Positions 29,163 to 39,605 are shown, counted from the stretch's first letter. The stretch is 64,000 nt of DNA from Blepharisma stoltei (GCA_914767885.1 CAJZBQ010000054.1:248001-312000); one strand, 5' to 3'. The notes: generated from the letters alone by a model not told the origin. Numbers and translations are program-made.

Positions 29163-31835
29163 TTAAACCTGAGGTCTTGACTGGACAACAAAAACTTTTC
29201 CTCCAGCAATGACTCCTTCTATGTCCTGTGGGATTCCATTGAATGCATTTTCAACTAAAATTCCAATCTCTCTTAGTTTGAAAATTATTTCTCTGCAGAA
29301 CCCAAAGTCCGTATACAATCTTTCATTCGCATACGATAGCAGTTGCTCTTGAGGAAAACTCATTATAATACTATCAAATAGTCCAGCACCCGCAAACTCA
29401 GGCAAATCTTCTGAATTTGAGTCAGATCTGAATATATACCCTGACCCTCTCAACGCAACTGACTTATTAGGAAAGCTTTCAATTTGATACTCATCACTGT
29501 GCTTATTAACTGTAAATGAAAAAGCACGGCCATCAAAAGCGCCAACCAAGGTTTCTCCAAGCCCAAGCACCAGCTCGCCATATATATGTGATGAATCATT
29601 CGTAAATGGATCTTTAGTATGCAAAACATATGCGTATTCTCCTTGAATCACTTCTTGGCACAGCACAGACATCACTATATCATTTAGAGAAATTCTTGCT
29701 TTTACAGTGCTTAAATAAGCCCTTTCATTAAATTTGCTAGCCCAAACCTTTTTAATTGCGGTAAATGCGGCAGCCCAATCATCTCTTTTTACTCCAATGC
29801 TGGATAATTTTTCTTGAATTTCATGTATTTCGTCTTCAGGCATTTCTAGCTCTAAAATGACTTCTTTTAAGCTGTCCAGGATTTCTACGACCTGCTGATT
29901 GTGCTCCATTCCTTGAAGACTCTCTATCAATTTTGTATATCTTTGGTGTCTTTCTTCATTTATAGGGTTAGAAAGAACATGCTCACAAACCCCATAAGGA
30001 AGGGCGACTTGTTGTGGGACTCCAAATTCCTCAGGAAGGCTCCTTCTTAATATCGCGCAGTTTGAGGCTTTTGCTCCTGTTTTTCCTTCTCCGAATTGGT
30101 CAGCTGTTATAGCGATGGATTCTAAAGGATGCGGCCTTTTTACTTGTGGAGCTTCATGAGAGTCTGAATGTTCAACTGCAGTAGCTTCTGCTTGCGCTGG
30201 CTTTATTGTGATGATTCCTCCTTGAGAGCTTGCAGAAACCCACTGGCCTGCATATTCCTCAATTTTTTTTACTTCTTCTTCATTAAAGCAGACTGCAAGA
30301 AGTTTTTTTCCATTTCTCGCCCTTACAGAGACATGGGCTAGACCATCAAGTTCAGTACAAGAAATGACCCCAAGGACCCCTTCAGGGATTTCTTCTTCTC
30401 CAGACACTTTTTTTGATAATAAAATAGTCGGCTCTGTATAAACACTATAAGACACGTCATGAAGCAGTTCAACCTTTACAAGTCTTCCTTGGATTTTTGA
30501 AACTGGGCTAATTATTTGCCAAGGTTTTAGTTTTGCAATTCCTCTGAACTGTGCATCTAATTTTCTCAAGATCATTGAAGGAGCAAAGAAGCAAGACCCT
30601 CTTACAGCTTCTTCTGTAAAAAGGTCAATAAAATCTTCCTCAATTTTGCAACGAGTTCCTATTGCTTGAGCTTTTGGTTGGATTATTTTATTATAAGCGT
30701 CTACTGCGATGCCAAGAACTCTGCTTATTCTGTCAGCTGCTGATTTTAGGACTAAAGCAATGTCACGATTTCCTTCTAAGTTCGCTACATATCTTGATGC
30801 TAAAGCTTTCCAATCATTTATGGCTGTAGTGAATTCTGGGTGCTCAGAGGTAATTGTAGCGTTATCTAATAATAAATTTAGCTCTCTAATATAATGTCTT
30901 GGGGCCATGTCAACATGTATGATTGATTCACATAGTTGTCTCACATAGAGATCTAAACTTATATCTACATATAAAATTTCTCTATATTGCTGGTGATTTC
31001 CTTTATTTGCATGGTAATTAATTTCAAGCCTTGCCCATACAGTTCTTTCTATTTGTGCTACTTTATCCCAATGATGAAGATTGCTTAGAATGTCATTAAC
31101 TTTGTTATGCATGCCTTGGGTAAAACAATGGCGAGCATTGTCTATGCTTGTGATTAAATCAGCTCCTGAATGGACTGATTTCAAGGTCCTCAAGAAATCT
31201 CTGAAGTCATTAATTAAATGAGGCATATAGTCAGGCTGGGTCGTAATCGGCCTTTCAAATGAGGCTAATCTTTCCCTTGTGATACCATGGTGGTTCAAAA
31301 CTTCCCAATATTTGCCCATGTTATTTGTTTCCCAGTAAGCTATAGTTGCTTCACAAATGCCGATATCGTCAGGAGTTGTGTTGTTATGCAATTTTTGATG
31401 CCATTGCTCTATATAAGTTCCTGCTCTTTCGCCAATTCTGTGCTTGTGGATGATTTCTAAGATTTGGTCTCTTATTCTCTGCCCATTATCACCACCTCTG
31501 CCAAAGCTCCCTAAAATTCCTCGCAATAGCCAGACAGGAGAGACAAAGCCTTGCTTATTTGCATTGGCAATAAGCTCTGTAATGGTATATGTCAGGTTTT
31601 TTTGGTTCCACGCTAATTCTGATGGTTTTGTGTTATAATTTCTTTGCCAGTCTAATTTTCTCAGTTCTGAATATCTCATCCATACGTAGATTCATGCAAG
31701 TCCTTCGATATCTGAGTTTCCTATTCTTCTAAGCCACTGATTGCAGAGAGAAAATCTATGCATCAATGTCCAAGAGCCATATTCTGCCTCAGCTCGGCAA
31801 ATTTCATCTACCATTGCAGCAGCTTGCCCTTCCAT
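29163..31835 (-). CDS. Alpha-glucan water dikinase (GWD) lacking N-terminal starch-binding modules
   Basis: 890 residues, uninterrupted. Family reaction: ATP + alpha-glucan + H2O gives phospho-glucan + AMP + Pi via a phosphohistidine. ATG 31835 (MEGQAAAMVDEI). Seen: SWTLMHRFSLCNQWL, WIYVWMRYSELRKLDWQRNYNTKP, GRGGDNGQRIRDQILEI, EQWHQKLHNNTTPDDI, the phosphohistidine loop DGLAHVSVRARNGKK (His-501), and the ATP-grasp-like end ALRGSGYIFRSDSNSEDLPEFAGAGLFDS..VVQSRPQV. Plant enzymes are about 1,400 residues with CBM45 repeats; here only the helical linker and catalytic half remain. The 226 bp upstream show no carbohydrate-binding domain. One UGA is Trp (GLAWIYVW). Probably acts on stored amylopectin/glycogen-like granules (inference). 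Confidence 0.93.
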
Positions 31836-32061
31836 TTATTTTTTTAATCAGATGCAGGTGTCTGTTTAAAGGAAAATTAATGGTTATAGCAAATACACTT
31901 AATCATATTACATTAAATTGTAATATCATTTATAATTTTAGATTATTTAAAATTCAGTAAAATATATCCTAATAAAATTATTAATAAACATTATCGATAA
32001 TAATTTGGATTATCAGTAAGGATAAAAATAATTAAAATACTTGCTAAGGAATTTTATAAAG

Positions 32062-32814
32062 ATGGAAGCTTCAAGTAAGTATCCACTGCAAAGATCTTGG
32101 ACCCTATGGGAAATGTGGGACACCAGAAACACAGCAAATTTCCTTGAAAACATGAAAGGAGTCGGAAAATTCGACACAGTATGGTCATTTTGGCAGCATT
32201 GGTCCAACCTCCCTCATGCAGATCCCACATTTCTCTTTGTTGACGAAAGCAATATGCAAAAAAATTTTGAAGGAATGTCCCAGTCAATTGAAGCTATCGG
32301 AATCTTTGAACGTGGTATTATCCCAGCTTGGGAAGACGAAGTAAATAAACTAGGTTCTGATTACTCATTCAAAAGGCCTTACAACCACGACGAAATTAAG
32401 AACATTTGGACCCGTTTAGCCTTTGCTTTAATTGGAGAAACCTTTTATTTGTCTGAACAAGTTACAGGAATAAGAATCGTTGACAGAGGAAAATCCATGC
32501 ATTCTAAATGTAAAGGCCATCGACGGTTACCAACTGGAGGTCCCTGCACCTTAGAGGATGGAAACTTACAGCAAGCCCCATAAGTAGCTGAGACGTCCTG
32601 CTGACATCATAGGCGAGCTCGATCGTTCTGATCAGAAATGCAAATTTAATAGATAGAATATAGAGGAAAATCCACAAAATACGAAATTTGGGTCAGATAT
32701 GACTGCAAAGTGGTTGCAGAAAATAATGCTGCATTTAAAGCAAGACTTCAAGAATTGCTCCCTGAGATTGACTTAAGTGACTGGGCAGAATCTTCTCATC
32801 AGAACAGAGTTTAA
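32062..32814 (+). CDS. eIF4E-family cap-binding protein, interrupted by a SINE-like insert
   Basis: 191 residues once the 177-bp unit at 32485-32661 is removed: YPLQRSWTLWEMWDT, GKFDTVWSFWQHWSNLP, GIIPAWEDEVNKLGSDYSF, NIWTRLAFALIGETF, GIRIVDRGKS-TKYEIWVRYDCK. Trp/Glu of PAWEDE (human W102/E103) are present. The position of human W56 carries Asn or Phe rather than Trp, as in class II-like or divergent eIF4Es. With the insert, the frame ends at UAA 32581 and loses the last 46 residues. Starts 226 bp from the divergent glucan dikinase. Confidence 0.88.
32485..32661 (+). mobile_element. SINE-like insert in eIF4E, 164 bp plus 13-bp duplication without TA
   Basis: Exact duplication AGAGGAAAATCCA (32485-32497 and 32662-32674). 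Tail TAGATAGAATAT. The interior matches, in reverse, the SAS-6 IES core near 17460-17650. The duplication contains no TA, unlike the other exon-borne copies. Confidence 0.85.
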
Positions 32815-32848
32815 TATAAACATAAATAGGTCATTTTATTAGTTAAAA

Positions 32849-33835
32849 ATGAGCTTTTTAAGTGCAAGAAAATTTTCTAGACAAGGCAAAGTTCATGATC
32901 ACGCCAACAAGATTTTTACTTTTAGAGAAAAAAATGAGCAGTCCGCCCTAAAACGAATTAGTGCTGACGATGTAGAAAAAGAATTAAAAAAAGTCCAAAG
33001 AGAAATCAACTCACTAAATAAAATTGAAAAAGTAAAGAATAAGCAATCTTCAAGTTTTTTATCACCATCAAGAGAAAAAATCGAACAAATTAACGTAAAA
33101 TTTATATAGAAACCTACAAATCTTGAAGCTCCTCCTTCTACAAGATATAATCCTCGGATTAATTTTATTATACCGAGATCTCCAGGAGTTTTATTGAGGT
33201 CAGTTTCAAGTGTGAGCAGAAAATCAAAAGTTTATATCCCAACGTGCATGGATACTGATGATCTTACTTGTCATTATCCTGTAAAAAGTCAGCAGGCTTT
33301 AGAAGCAGAAGCTAGCTATGTGGATTTGGATGTGCTAAATGAAAAAGTTAAGCAAAAAAGGACTGATGATCTTTTGAATTTGTCGTGGTCACCAGTACCG
33401 TCGGTTTCTTTTGATAAGCAGTCGCCGAGAAAATATAATTTGACTCCACAATGTGACGCCAGGTTTGAAAGTATTAATTATTTCCCTCAAATTTTTTCTA
33501 AATATAAAAGCACTCCATGCGTCGACTTCAACAAAATTTCACCTAGAAAAGAGCCATACAGATCTCTTTCCCCACCACCTTATAACTGGTCTGACAAAAT
33601 TATCAAAAAGAAACTAGATACTGGGGCTGTAGACATGAGCAAAGGGGCAAACCGTTTTCCAGAAGAAAGGTACACAACAGACACGGTCAACCGGCAAAAA
33701 GCTATGGACGCTTATAACATGATTCTACCTAAAACACACACCCCAACCCCAAATTTCGAAAAAGTCACCTCAAGAAAGCGAAATTTGCCTAAAATTAAAG
33801 AAGACTATAGAAAGCATATCCACGATTTTTTATAA
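32849..33835 (+). CDS. Basic protein with repeated F-x-K-x-S/T-x-RK motifs
   Basis: 323 residues after a 15-nt intron (33095-33109) that removes an in-frame UAG. Low complexity, basic. Three short repeats are visible: SVSFDKQSPRKY, CVDFNKISPRKE and TPNFEKVTSRKR. The C-terminus has GANRFPEERYTTDTVNRQKAMDAYN. Such spaced aromatic/Lys motifs occur in microtubule lumen and sperm-tail-type proteins, but I do not recognise a family. Starts 34 bp after eIF4E. Confidence 0.75.
33095..33109 (+). other. 15-nt intron
   Basis: GTAAAATTTATATAG. Keeps frame and removes a UAG between KIEQIN and KPTNLEAPPS. Confidence 0.9.
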
Positions 33836-33857
33836 TTTTTTACTAATCTTGTTAAGC

Positions 33858-34229
33858 TTACTCAATAAATTCCACCCAAAAACTCTTGATTTTCTGAAAA
33901 TGATCCCCATACTCTCTTGAAATTTCTAATGAATTTTCTAGTCTTTTGGCTTTTTGGCTTAAATCTTGTGAGATCCTTAAGCTTCGTTCTGCTTCTCTCT
34001 TTTGTTCAAGTGAAAGCCTCTGGATGAGCTGCTTTAAATCAGAAACTGTGTGGGATAAGTTATCTCGCTCAGATTCAAGCCTGTTAATAGCTAGCTGCAT
34101 AGTTTTGACTTTTTCTATAAGAGAGCTTGAAGGGTGTTTGGCTGTGTCGTGGGCTTCAGGAGCAATTGGAGAGGGGTGTGCTGATTCGTGGTTTAATTGA
34201 GCTTGCCAAGATTGGGATGAGATCTTCAT
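33858..34229 (-). CDS. Small coiled-coil protein
   Basis: 123 residues. Disordered first 40 residues, then a continuous coiled coil (IEKVKTMQLAINRLESERDNLSHTVSDLKQLIQRL..EKREAERSLRISQDL), ending SFWVEFIE. No family recognised. Convergent with the 32849 gene (22 bp between stops) and about 95 bp downstream of glutamate dehydrogenase. Confidence 0.7.
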   Translation of the reverse strand: MKISSQSWQAQLNHESAHPSPIAPEAHDTAKHPSSSLIEKVKTMQLAINRLESERDNLSHTVSDLKQLIQRLSLEQKREAERSLRISQDLSQKAKRLENSLEISREYGDHFQKIKSFWVEFIE

Positions 34230-34324
34230 TGTAAAATGAGATCTTTATAAGTTCCATACTTTTTTAGGATTTATCTCAGTATATCATTAATTAAGAATTC
34301 TAAAAATAAATGTTATCTAGTTAT

Positions 34325-35791
34325 TTATGCTGCATAGTAGCTGCTATATCTAAGGTTTTCATATATTCTGTTTATTGCATTCAAATAAGCTGCATCTCTA
34401 TAATTGATAGCAAATCTGTTTGCAGTTTTCTGCGTTAATTTGACAGAAGTTGTCATAAGGTCTTCTAAAGCATTATTAACGATATCCAAATCAGACGCAA
34501 CATGAAGTTCCCCATGTGTGAGTTCTACGTCGAGCAGTCCTGCAATGAATTTTAATATGGCTTCATTTGACCTCATTTCCCATCTCTTTGTTAATTTACC
34601 TGGGCTAATGTGGCCAATATTCTTCACATATTCAAAGTATGAAGTGATGACTCCTCCAGAGTTCATTAGAATATCTGGTAAAATAGCCACTCCGCGGTTG
34701 TTCAAGAATTCTTCAGCTTTAAGAGTGACTGGCATATTGGCAGCTTCTGCAACAATTTTGCATTTGAGGAGGTGCATGTTTTCAGAGTTAATAGTCCTTT
34801 CTAAGGCTGCTGGGACTAAAATGTCGCACTCTTTTGATAAGATTTCTTCTGCGTAGGAGTAGGTGTCTCCGCCGTCAAAACCTTTGAGGGTGTGATGTCT
34901 ATCAAAGTGTTTTTTTAAAGCTTTAATGTCCAGTCCATCTGGGTTGTATGTGCCGCCGTCTTTTTCTAAAATCCCGACTACTTTTCCTTTTGCGTTTTCA
35001 GTGACAAATTTTGAAATATAATATCCTACATTTCCAAAGCCTTGAATGATATATGATTTGTTATCTAAATTGTTGGTAAGGCCTAAAGTTTCAGTAAGTT
35101 CTAAATCAGATAAAAATTGTTGGAGAGCATAATAGAATCCTAAACCAGTCGCTTCAACTCTGCCAGCAATCCCACCTGATGCTTCTGGCTTTCCAGTGAC
35201 AACTGCAAGCCCTTCAGTATCATTTGGAGCTAGTTTTGAATATTCGTCCATGACCCATGCCATTGTGGTGGTATCAGTTCCAATATCAGGCCCAGCAACA
35301 TCAATTGATGGTCCCATAAACCCAGATTTTGTCAATTCTCTTGCATATTGGCGAGTCAGCTGTTCAAGTTCTGTTTTACTAAGTTTTGATGGATCAACAG
35401 AAACTCCTCCATGGGCTCCTCCATAAGGGATGTCTACAACAGCCATCTTCAATGTCATAAGAGCTGCAACAGCTTCTACATCTTGTAGCTTCAGACCTGG
35501 ACTAAACCTGATTCCTCCTTTAAGGGGAAGTGCATGAATGGAATGATGAGCCCTGAATCCTTCAAAAATATCAATAGAGCCGTCGTCACGCTTGATTGGA
35601 ATTTGCATTTCTAAAATGTGTGAACACTTCTTGAGACCTTCCACAAAGGAGCCAGGGATTCTAGTAAAAGCTGAAGACCTGTCTAAAAGTTTGTGGACGT
35701 GCTCCTTCATTCCGATATCTCTAAGAACTTCGCTGTGGCCTAAAGAAGATCTTTTGCCTATAAAAGCTTTAGCAGCCACGTTCTTTATCAT
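34325..35791 (-). CDS. Glutamate dehydrogenase family protein, probably mitochondrial, with His at the catalytic-Lys position
   Basis: 488 residues, uninterrupted. Family reaction: glutamate + NAD(P)+ to 2-oxoglutarate + ammonium. A basic N-terminus (MIKNVAAKAFIGKRSS) suits mitochondrial import. Conserved: LPLKGGIRFSPGLKLQDVEAVAALMTLKMAVVDIPYGGAHGG, VAGPDIGTD, the Rossmann motif IQGFGNVGYY and AAEANMPVT, ILPDILMNSGGVITSYFEW-like region with YVKN. The two substrate-site Lys (PLKGGIRF, MTLK) remain, but the residue matching the catalytic Lys of GG(A/G)KGG is His-127 (codon CAT). Two or more base changes separate CAT from AAA/AAG, so a read error is unlikely. Confidence 0.92.
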   Translation of the reverse strand: MIKNVAAKAFIGKRSSLGHSEVLRDIGMKEHVHKLLDRSSAFTRIPGSFVEGLKKCSHILEMQIPIKRDDGSIDIFEGFRAHHSIHALPLKGGIRFSPGLKLQDVEAVAALMTLKMAVVDIPYGGAHGGVSVDPSKLSKTELEQLTRQYARELTKSGFMGPSIDVAGPDIGTDTTTMAWVMDEYSKLAPNDTEGLAVVTGKPEASGGIAGRVEATGLGFYYALQQFLSDLELTETLGLTNNLDNKSYIIQGFGNVGYYISKFVTENAKGKVVGILEKDGGTYNPDGLDIKALKKHFDRHHTLKGFDGGDTYSYAEEILSKECDILVPAALERTINSENMHLLKCKIVAEAANMPVTLKAEEFLNNRGVAILPDILMNSGGVITSYFEYVKNIGHISPGKLTKRWEMRSNEAILKFIAGLLDVELTHGELHVASDLDIVNNALEDLMTTSVKLTQKTANRFAINYRDAAYLNAINRIYENLRYSSYYAA

Positions 35792-35872
35792 TTATAGTTG
35801 ATGGATTAAAATGAGATAAAAGGAGGATTTATTATTGAAAAGATAATATATTTGAAGACGATGCTTGCAAGA

Positions 35873-36365
35873 TTAGATTAGATTAATTAGTTTTAGCGGG
35901 TCACGGAGGTTTATTTCAGCCTCTACCCAGCGCTGCCAGCTTCAGGCTTGCGCCCCTATGCACCGGCTCTGTTGCTCACTCCATTTTCTGTCGACGTCAC
36001 CAAAAAATGGTGACGCGTCATCTGACAGGGAGACTCACCCAGGTACTCCTTTGATCAGGGTCTAGTGACCCGGCGCCGTCCTTTCTGGGGAGGGGGAAAA
36101 GTAGCCTCTCGGAGTCTTCTTCAGGTCCCCAAGCTCCACTACAAGCTTCCTCACTTCCTTCTAGTCCTGAAGTGTGACTCCTGATTCTGCGGCTCTGGTC
36201 TTCTCGTCTTTGTGAGAGACAAAAAACCTTGTCGTGGTGTCCCGACCAAGGTAAAAAAAACCCACCCTGGACACAATATCCAGGCCCCGTTTACTTCTTA
36301 ACCCCGTAATCCCTGAGGGTACAGGAGAAGGACGGGTCGGATGGCTCGCCATTTTAATTGTGTGT
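35873..36365 (-). mobile_element. SINE-like element, 493 bp, intergenic
   Basis: Exact 12-bp duplication ATGCTTGCAAGA (35861-35872 and 36366-36377). GATTA-repeat tail at the left; minus-strand head ATTAAAATGGCGAGCC. Almost identical over about 400 bp to 63594-64000. Short open frames inside are not protein-like. Confidence 0.85.
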
Positions 36366-36608
36366 ATGCTTGCAAGAAGAAGTCTAAATTTAACTTGATT
36401 TTAAAATAATACTACTGGTCAATTATTATCATAATGTTATATTTTTCATTATCATTAATTAATAGCTGATTGGTTTTACTTGCCTGAAAAATATATGGAA
36501 AATCAATACCTCATAGAGTCTTTATGACGTGATTTTTATAAATAAGAATGAATAAAAAAAGAAATTAAAGCGTTGATAATATAAATAATTATTTATCATT
36601 AGCAAATA

Positions 36609-38487
36609 CTACAAAGTAGATTTCAGTTCATTCAGCTTTTCAAGTATTTGAGAAGCATTCATTCTCTTCTCAGGAATATAGCTACAGCAATTTGTAATAA
36701 TATCCCTGATCGCGTCAGGTATAACACTCGGAATAGGAATAGGTTTTTTCTGGAAAATTTCATAATAAATACAATTTGCGTTCGAACTAGAAATGTAGTT
36801 CCAAGGTCGCTTATTACTGAAAAGTTCAATAAAAATGCATCCTAAGGACCAAATATCTACTTCAACCCCAATTTCATGCAGCTGGTCTTTATCAAAAAGC
36901 TCAGGTGCCATAAATCTTGTCGTCCCAATGCACAGCGTTGTCTGTGAGTCTTCGCCCCTAAAACACGTCAGCGGCCTTGCAAGCCCAAAATCCGCGATTT
37001 TCACGTTATAGGCGTCGTCAAGCTAAATAAAACTTACCAAAACATTTTCAGGCTTTAAATCCCTATGCAGAATAGGAGGATCATTTGTGTGCAAATATGC
37101 AATACCTTGAGTGATCTGTATCGCAATCTGAAGTCTTTCACTTAATGTTAGCTGCTTATCCTTCTTTTTATGTAACGCTTGAAACAGTGAACAATTCGGC
37201 ACGAGTTCAGAAACTAAACAAAAATTCGGCTTATCTACACAAATTCCCATGAGTAGGATCAAGTGTGGGTGTCTGACCTGATCAAGAATTTGCATTTCTT
37301 TTACAAATTTCTGCATTTCTTTAACTTTCCCCCTCCAAGAGCGAACAAGCCATTGGAAAATTCCCTATTTTTTGCCCAAAAACCCTTTTTATAAAAAATA
37401 TTTGATATATAATTGATATTTTTTTATAATGAAATCTCTAGCTAATAGTGTTTAATTTAATCAACTTGAATTTTATAAGATGAATTTTACAAATTAAATT
37501 AATATTTGCTTTCCAACTGGGATATTTTTAAATTTCGAAAAAAAATTACTATAAAATTTTATATATAAATTTTTAAAAAAAAAATTAACCCTCTCCTTGA
37601 CCGAACAAAATTTTTTTATTCGTTCACGAGGGGGGAGTAAGAGAAGTGCTGTATTCAAGCTTGAATTGTTTAATGGCTACATCAGTTCCTCTCCATTTGC
37701 CTCGAAACACTTGGCAAGATGATCCTCTATTAATAAGATCCCCAAATACCAATTCATGGCTACGGATCAATGGAATTCTTGTGTCTCTTAGCGCTTCTTC
37801 TAATAAACTTAACGTAGATTCTTCATGCTCAAACGTGGAAGACCCTATCGTGCTTTTAGATGTTGAGTCTTTTTTAGGGTTAGAATTTTGTGTTAATAAA
37901 TCAGATTCTGTGGTTACTTGTCGGCCAGTGTTAGGAGTCCTCACTATTAAATCTTCCATTGATAACTGCTCAATTATTTCGTCAGCCATAGGCGATTTGG
38001 ACTCAATTGCTAAATCACTTGGGGTTTTATTAAATCTGTCTCTGAGATAAGGCTGTGCATTATATTTAAGCAAAAGTGCGACAAGCTCAGAGCTCCCTTT
38101 GTAAGCTGCAATATGGAGAGGGGTTTGCCCATTCATGTCGCTTGTGTTTTTATAATTTGGAAACGACTTTTGGTCTCTGAGGAAATAGCGACTCAGTTTG
38201 TAGTGGCCTAGGGAGACTGAAATGTGCAGGGGAGTGGAGTTGATGATGGGAGGCAGCATTTCAGCACCGATATTGAAGAAAATTTGGAATAAGTCTACGT
38301 CTCCATTCTCGAGAGCTATTCGTAGGCATGAACGGCCTTTTGAATCTTTTGCGTTTGGGTTTGCACCGGCTTGAAGATATTTGGCTGCACTGATGCTGTC
38401 ACCTTTGGAGACAGCATCAAGCAAGCCATAGTTAGTTTTTAGACTGTTTCCCATGATTATTTTATTGTTAGTTTTGATGAGGAGCAT
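36609..38487 (-). CDS. Ankyrin-repeat TKL-type protein kinase
   Basis: 515 residues from ATG 38487, or 504 from the in-frame ATG 38454 (MGNSLKTN, a myristoylation-type N-terminus I consider the likelier start). Ankyrin repeats at about residues 10-165 (STPLHISVSLGHYKL, GQTPLHIAAYKGSSELVALLLKYNA), a Ser/Thr linker, then the kinase: FGDLINRGSSCQVFRGKWRGTDVAIKQF, ILHRDLKPENVL, VKIADFGLARP, TTRFMAPE, DIWSLGCIFIEL. Lys, HRD and DFG are intact; the Gly loop is GSSCQ instead of GxGxxG, common in TKLs. A 316-bp IES and a 15-nt intron are removed. Confidence 0.9.
37023..37037 (-). other. 15-nt intron in kinase gene
   Basis: GTAAGTTTTATTTAG on the minus strand. Joins LKPENVL to LDDAYNVKIADFGLA. Confidence 0.93.
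37322..37637. mobile_element. MITE-like IES in kinase gene, 316 bp
   Basis: TA at 37322 and 37638. Termini CTTTCCCCCTCCAAGAGCGA and CTCCCCCCTCGTGAACGAAT. Interior shared with 22630 and 50196 copies. Joins LEYSTSL to KEMQKFVKEMQILDQVRHP. Confidence 0.93.
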
Positions 38488-38915
38488 TGCAATGCTTTAA
38501 ATGAAAATTCAGGAATTTTAGAAATTTATAATTTCCTAGCTCTTTCCCTCTATGAGAGAAACAAATATATATATTTTGATATATAAAAAATTAAATTATC
38601 TATCCAATCCTGAAAAGTTTAAAAACATATATTTTTATCTTTTATAATGCATATTAATATGATTCTTCGAAATTTTAAAAAATAAATTTGTCAATTATTA
38701 ATAAAAGTTAATCCTTGTTGGCAAAAAGAAATGCTATTTTAGAAAGAGGAGAAAGCTGTTGAAGACTGATTTTAAAAATTATAAAAAAAACAAAAAGGAA
38801 GGGAAGGTTTACAGTCATAGAAAATTATGAGTGGACAATTTATATAATTTTTAAATTTAAAAAACTGATAGATTTGGATTTCAAAAATAAAAAATCATCT
38901 AACTGTTATTTATAT
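38488..38915. other. Upstream region of the kinase gene
   Basis: AT-rich, no gene. A stretch near 38538 (ctctttccctctatgagagaaacaaa) resembles a degraded MITE terminus; no matching far end could be fixed. Confidence 0.4.
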
Positions 38916-39076
38916 ACGCCGTCGAAGCCGGTGACACTGGCCCTAGAAGCACCCTGGCGATCAAAGCAAGGTCGTCCCAGAGACCTTGTGGGCCCGATGC
39001 GACGAAAGGCGAGTGATAGACCTGGGATTGTCACCCCGTAGTGGACGTCAAGCGGTTATAAATTTTAAGTAAGTAA
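38916..39076 (+). mobile_element. Short SINE-like element, 161 bp, intergenic
   Basis: Exact 11-bp duplication GTTATTTATAT (38905-38915 and 39077-39087). Tail aagtaagtaa. GC-rich interior within AT-rich surroundings; head absent, so probably 5'-truncated. Confidence 0.8.
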
Positions 39077-39261
39077 GTTATTTATATGCAAAATAAATTA
39101 AAAAGTCTTTAGTTTTGCAAATAAAAAAGCTATTTCTCTCACATTGATTTTTGTGAACATATATTTCTTCACTGAATCGCAATGCATTTCTACTTTTATT
39201 AATTTTATATACATCGAAAAATCTAATATTTATTTTTGTAATTATTTGAGCTTCTCTAGCT

Positions 39262-39591
39262 TTATTTCGTCATCCCTGCACACCTTTCTGCTTCTTCTTG
39301 TGAGTATGGGACTTCCTTCAGCTCTCTTACCCTCTTTTTATGAGCTTTATCCTTTTTATGATGCAGAAGAGCTGTATTATCAATAAAATACCTTGCACAC
39401 TCAATGCAATAGAATTGTCCTTGTCCAGGCAAATCTTCATCTAAAGGCTGAGATATCAATTTTTGTGCAACTTCAGGCTTTAGATCATGATGAACTTGGT
39501 CAATATCTTTATCATAATGCTTTTGCTTTATTGCTCTATGCTTTGATTTGTCACCAGCTGTCTTCTTTTTCCTTCTTTGTGGCTGTCCCAT
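39262..39591 (-). CDS. ZNF593/Bud20-type zinc-finger ribosome-biogenesis protein
   Basis: 109 residues. Basic N-terminus (MGQPQRRKKKTAGDKSKHRAIK), then FYCIECARYFIDNTALLHHKKDKAHKKRVRELKEVPYSQEEAERCAGM, a C2H2 finger with the flanking sequence typical of ZNF593/Bud20, a shuttling pre-60S factor. Cys and His ligands are intact. Its ATG is only 14 bp from the divergent gene at 39606. Confidence 0.9.
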   Translation of the reverse strand: MGQPQRRKKKTAGDKSKHRAIKQKHYDKDIDQVHHDLKPEVAQKLISQPLDEDLPGQGQFYCIECARYFIDNTALLHHKKDKAHKKRVRELKEVPYSQEEAERCAGMTK

Positions 39592-39605
39592 ATTTATTTA
39601 TTATA

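Noticed and set aside
32849-33835. UAG read as glutamine at 33107
   Set aside because: The UAG is the end of a perfect 15-nt GT..AG intron. No other conserved position needs UAG or UAA as sense, which also argues against a Loxodes- or Paramecium-type code.
38530-38760. Additional complete MITE between the kinase and ZNF593 genes
   Set aside because: One plausible terminus (ctctttccctctatgagagaa) but no matching end with a TA could be placed.
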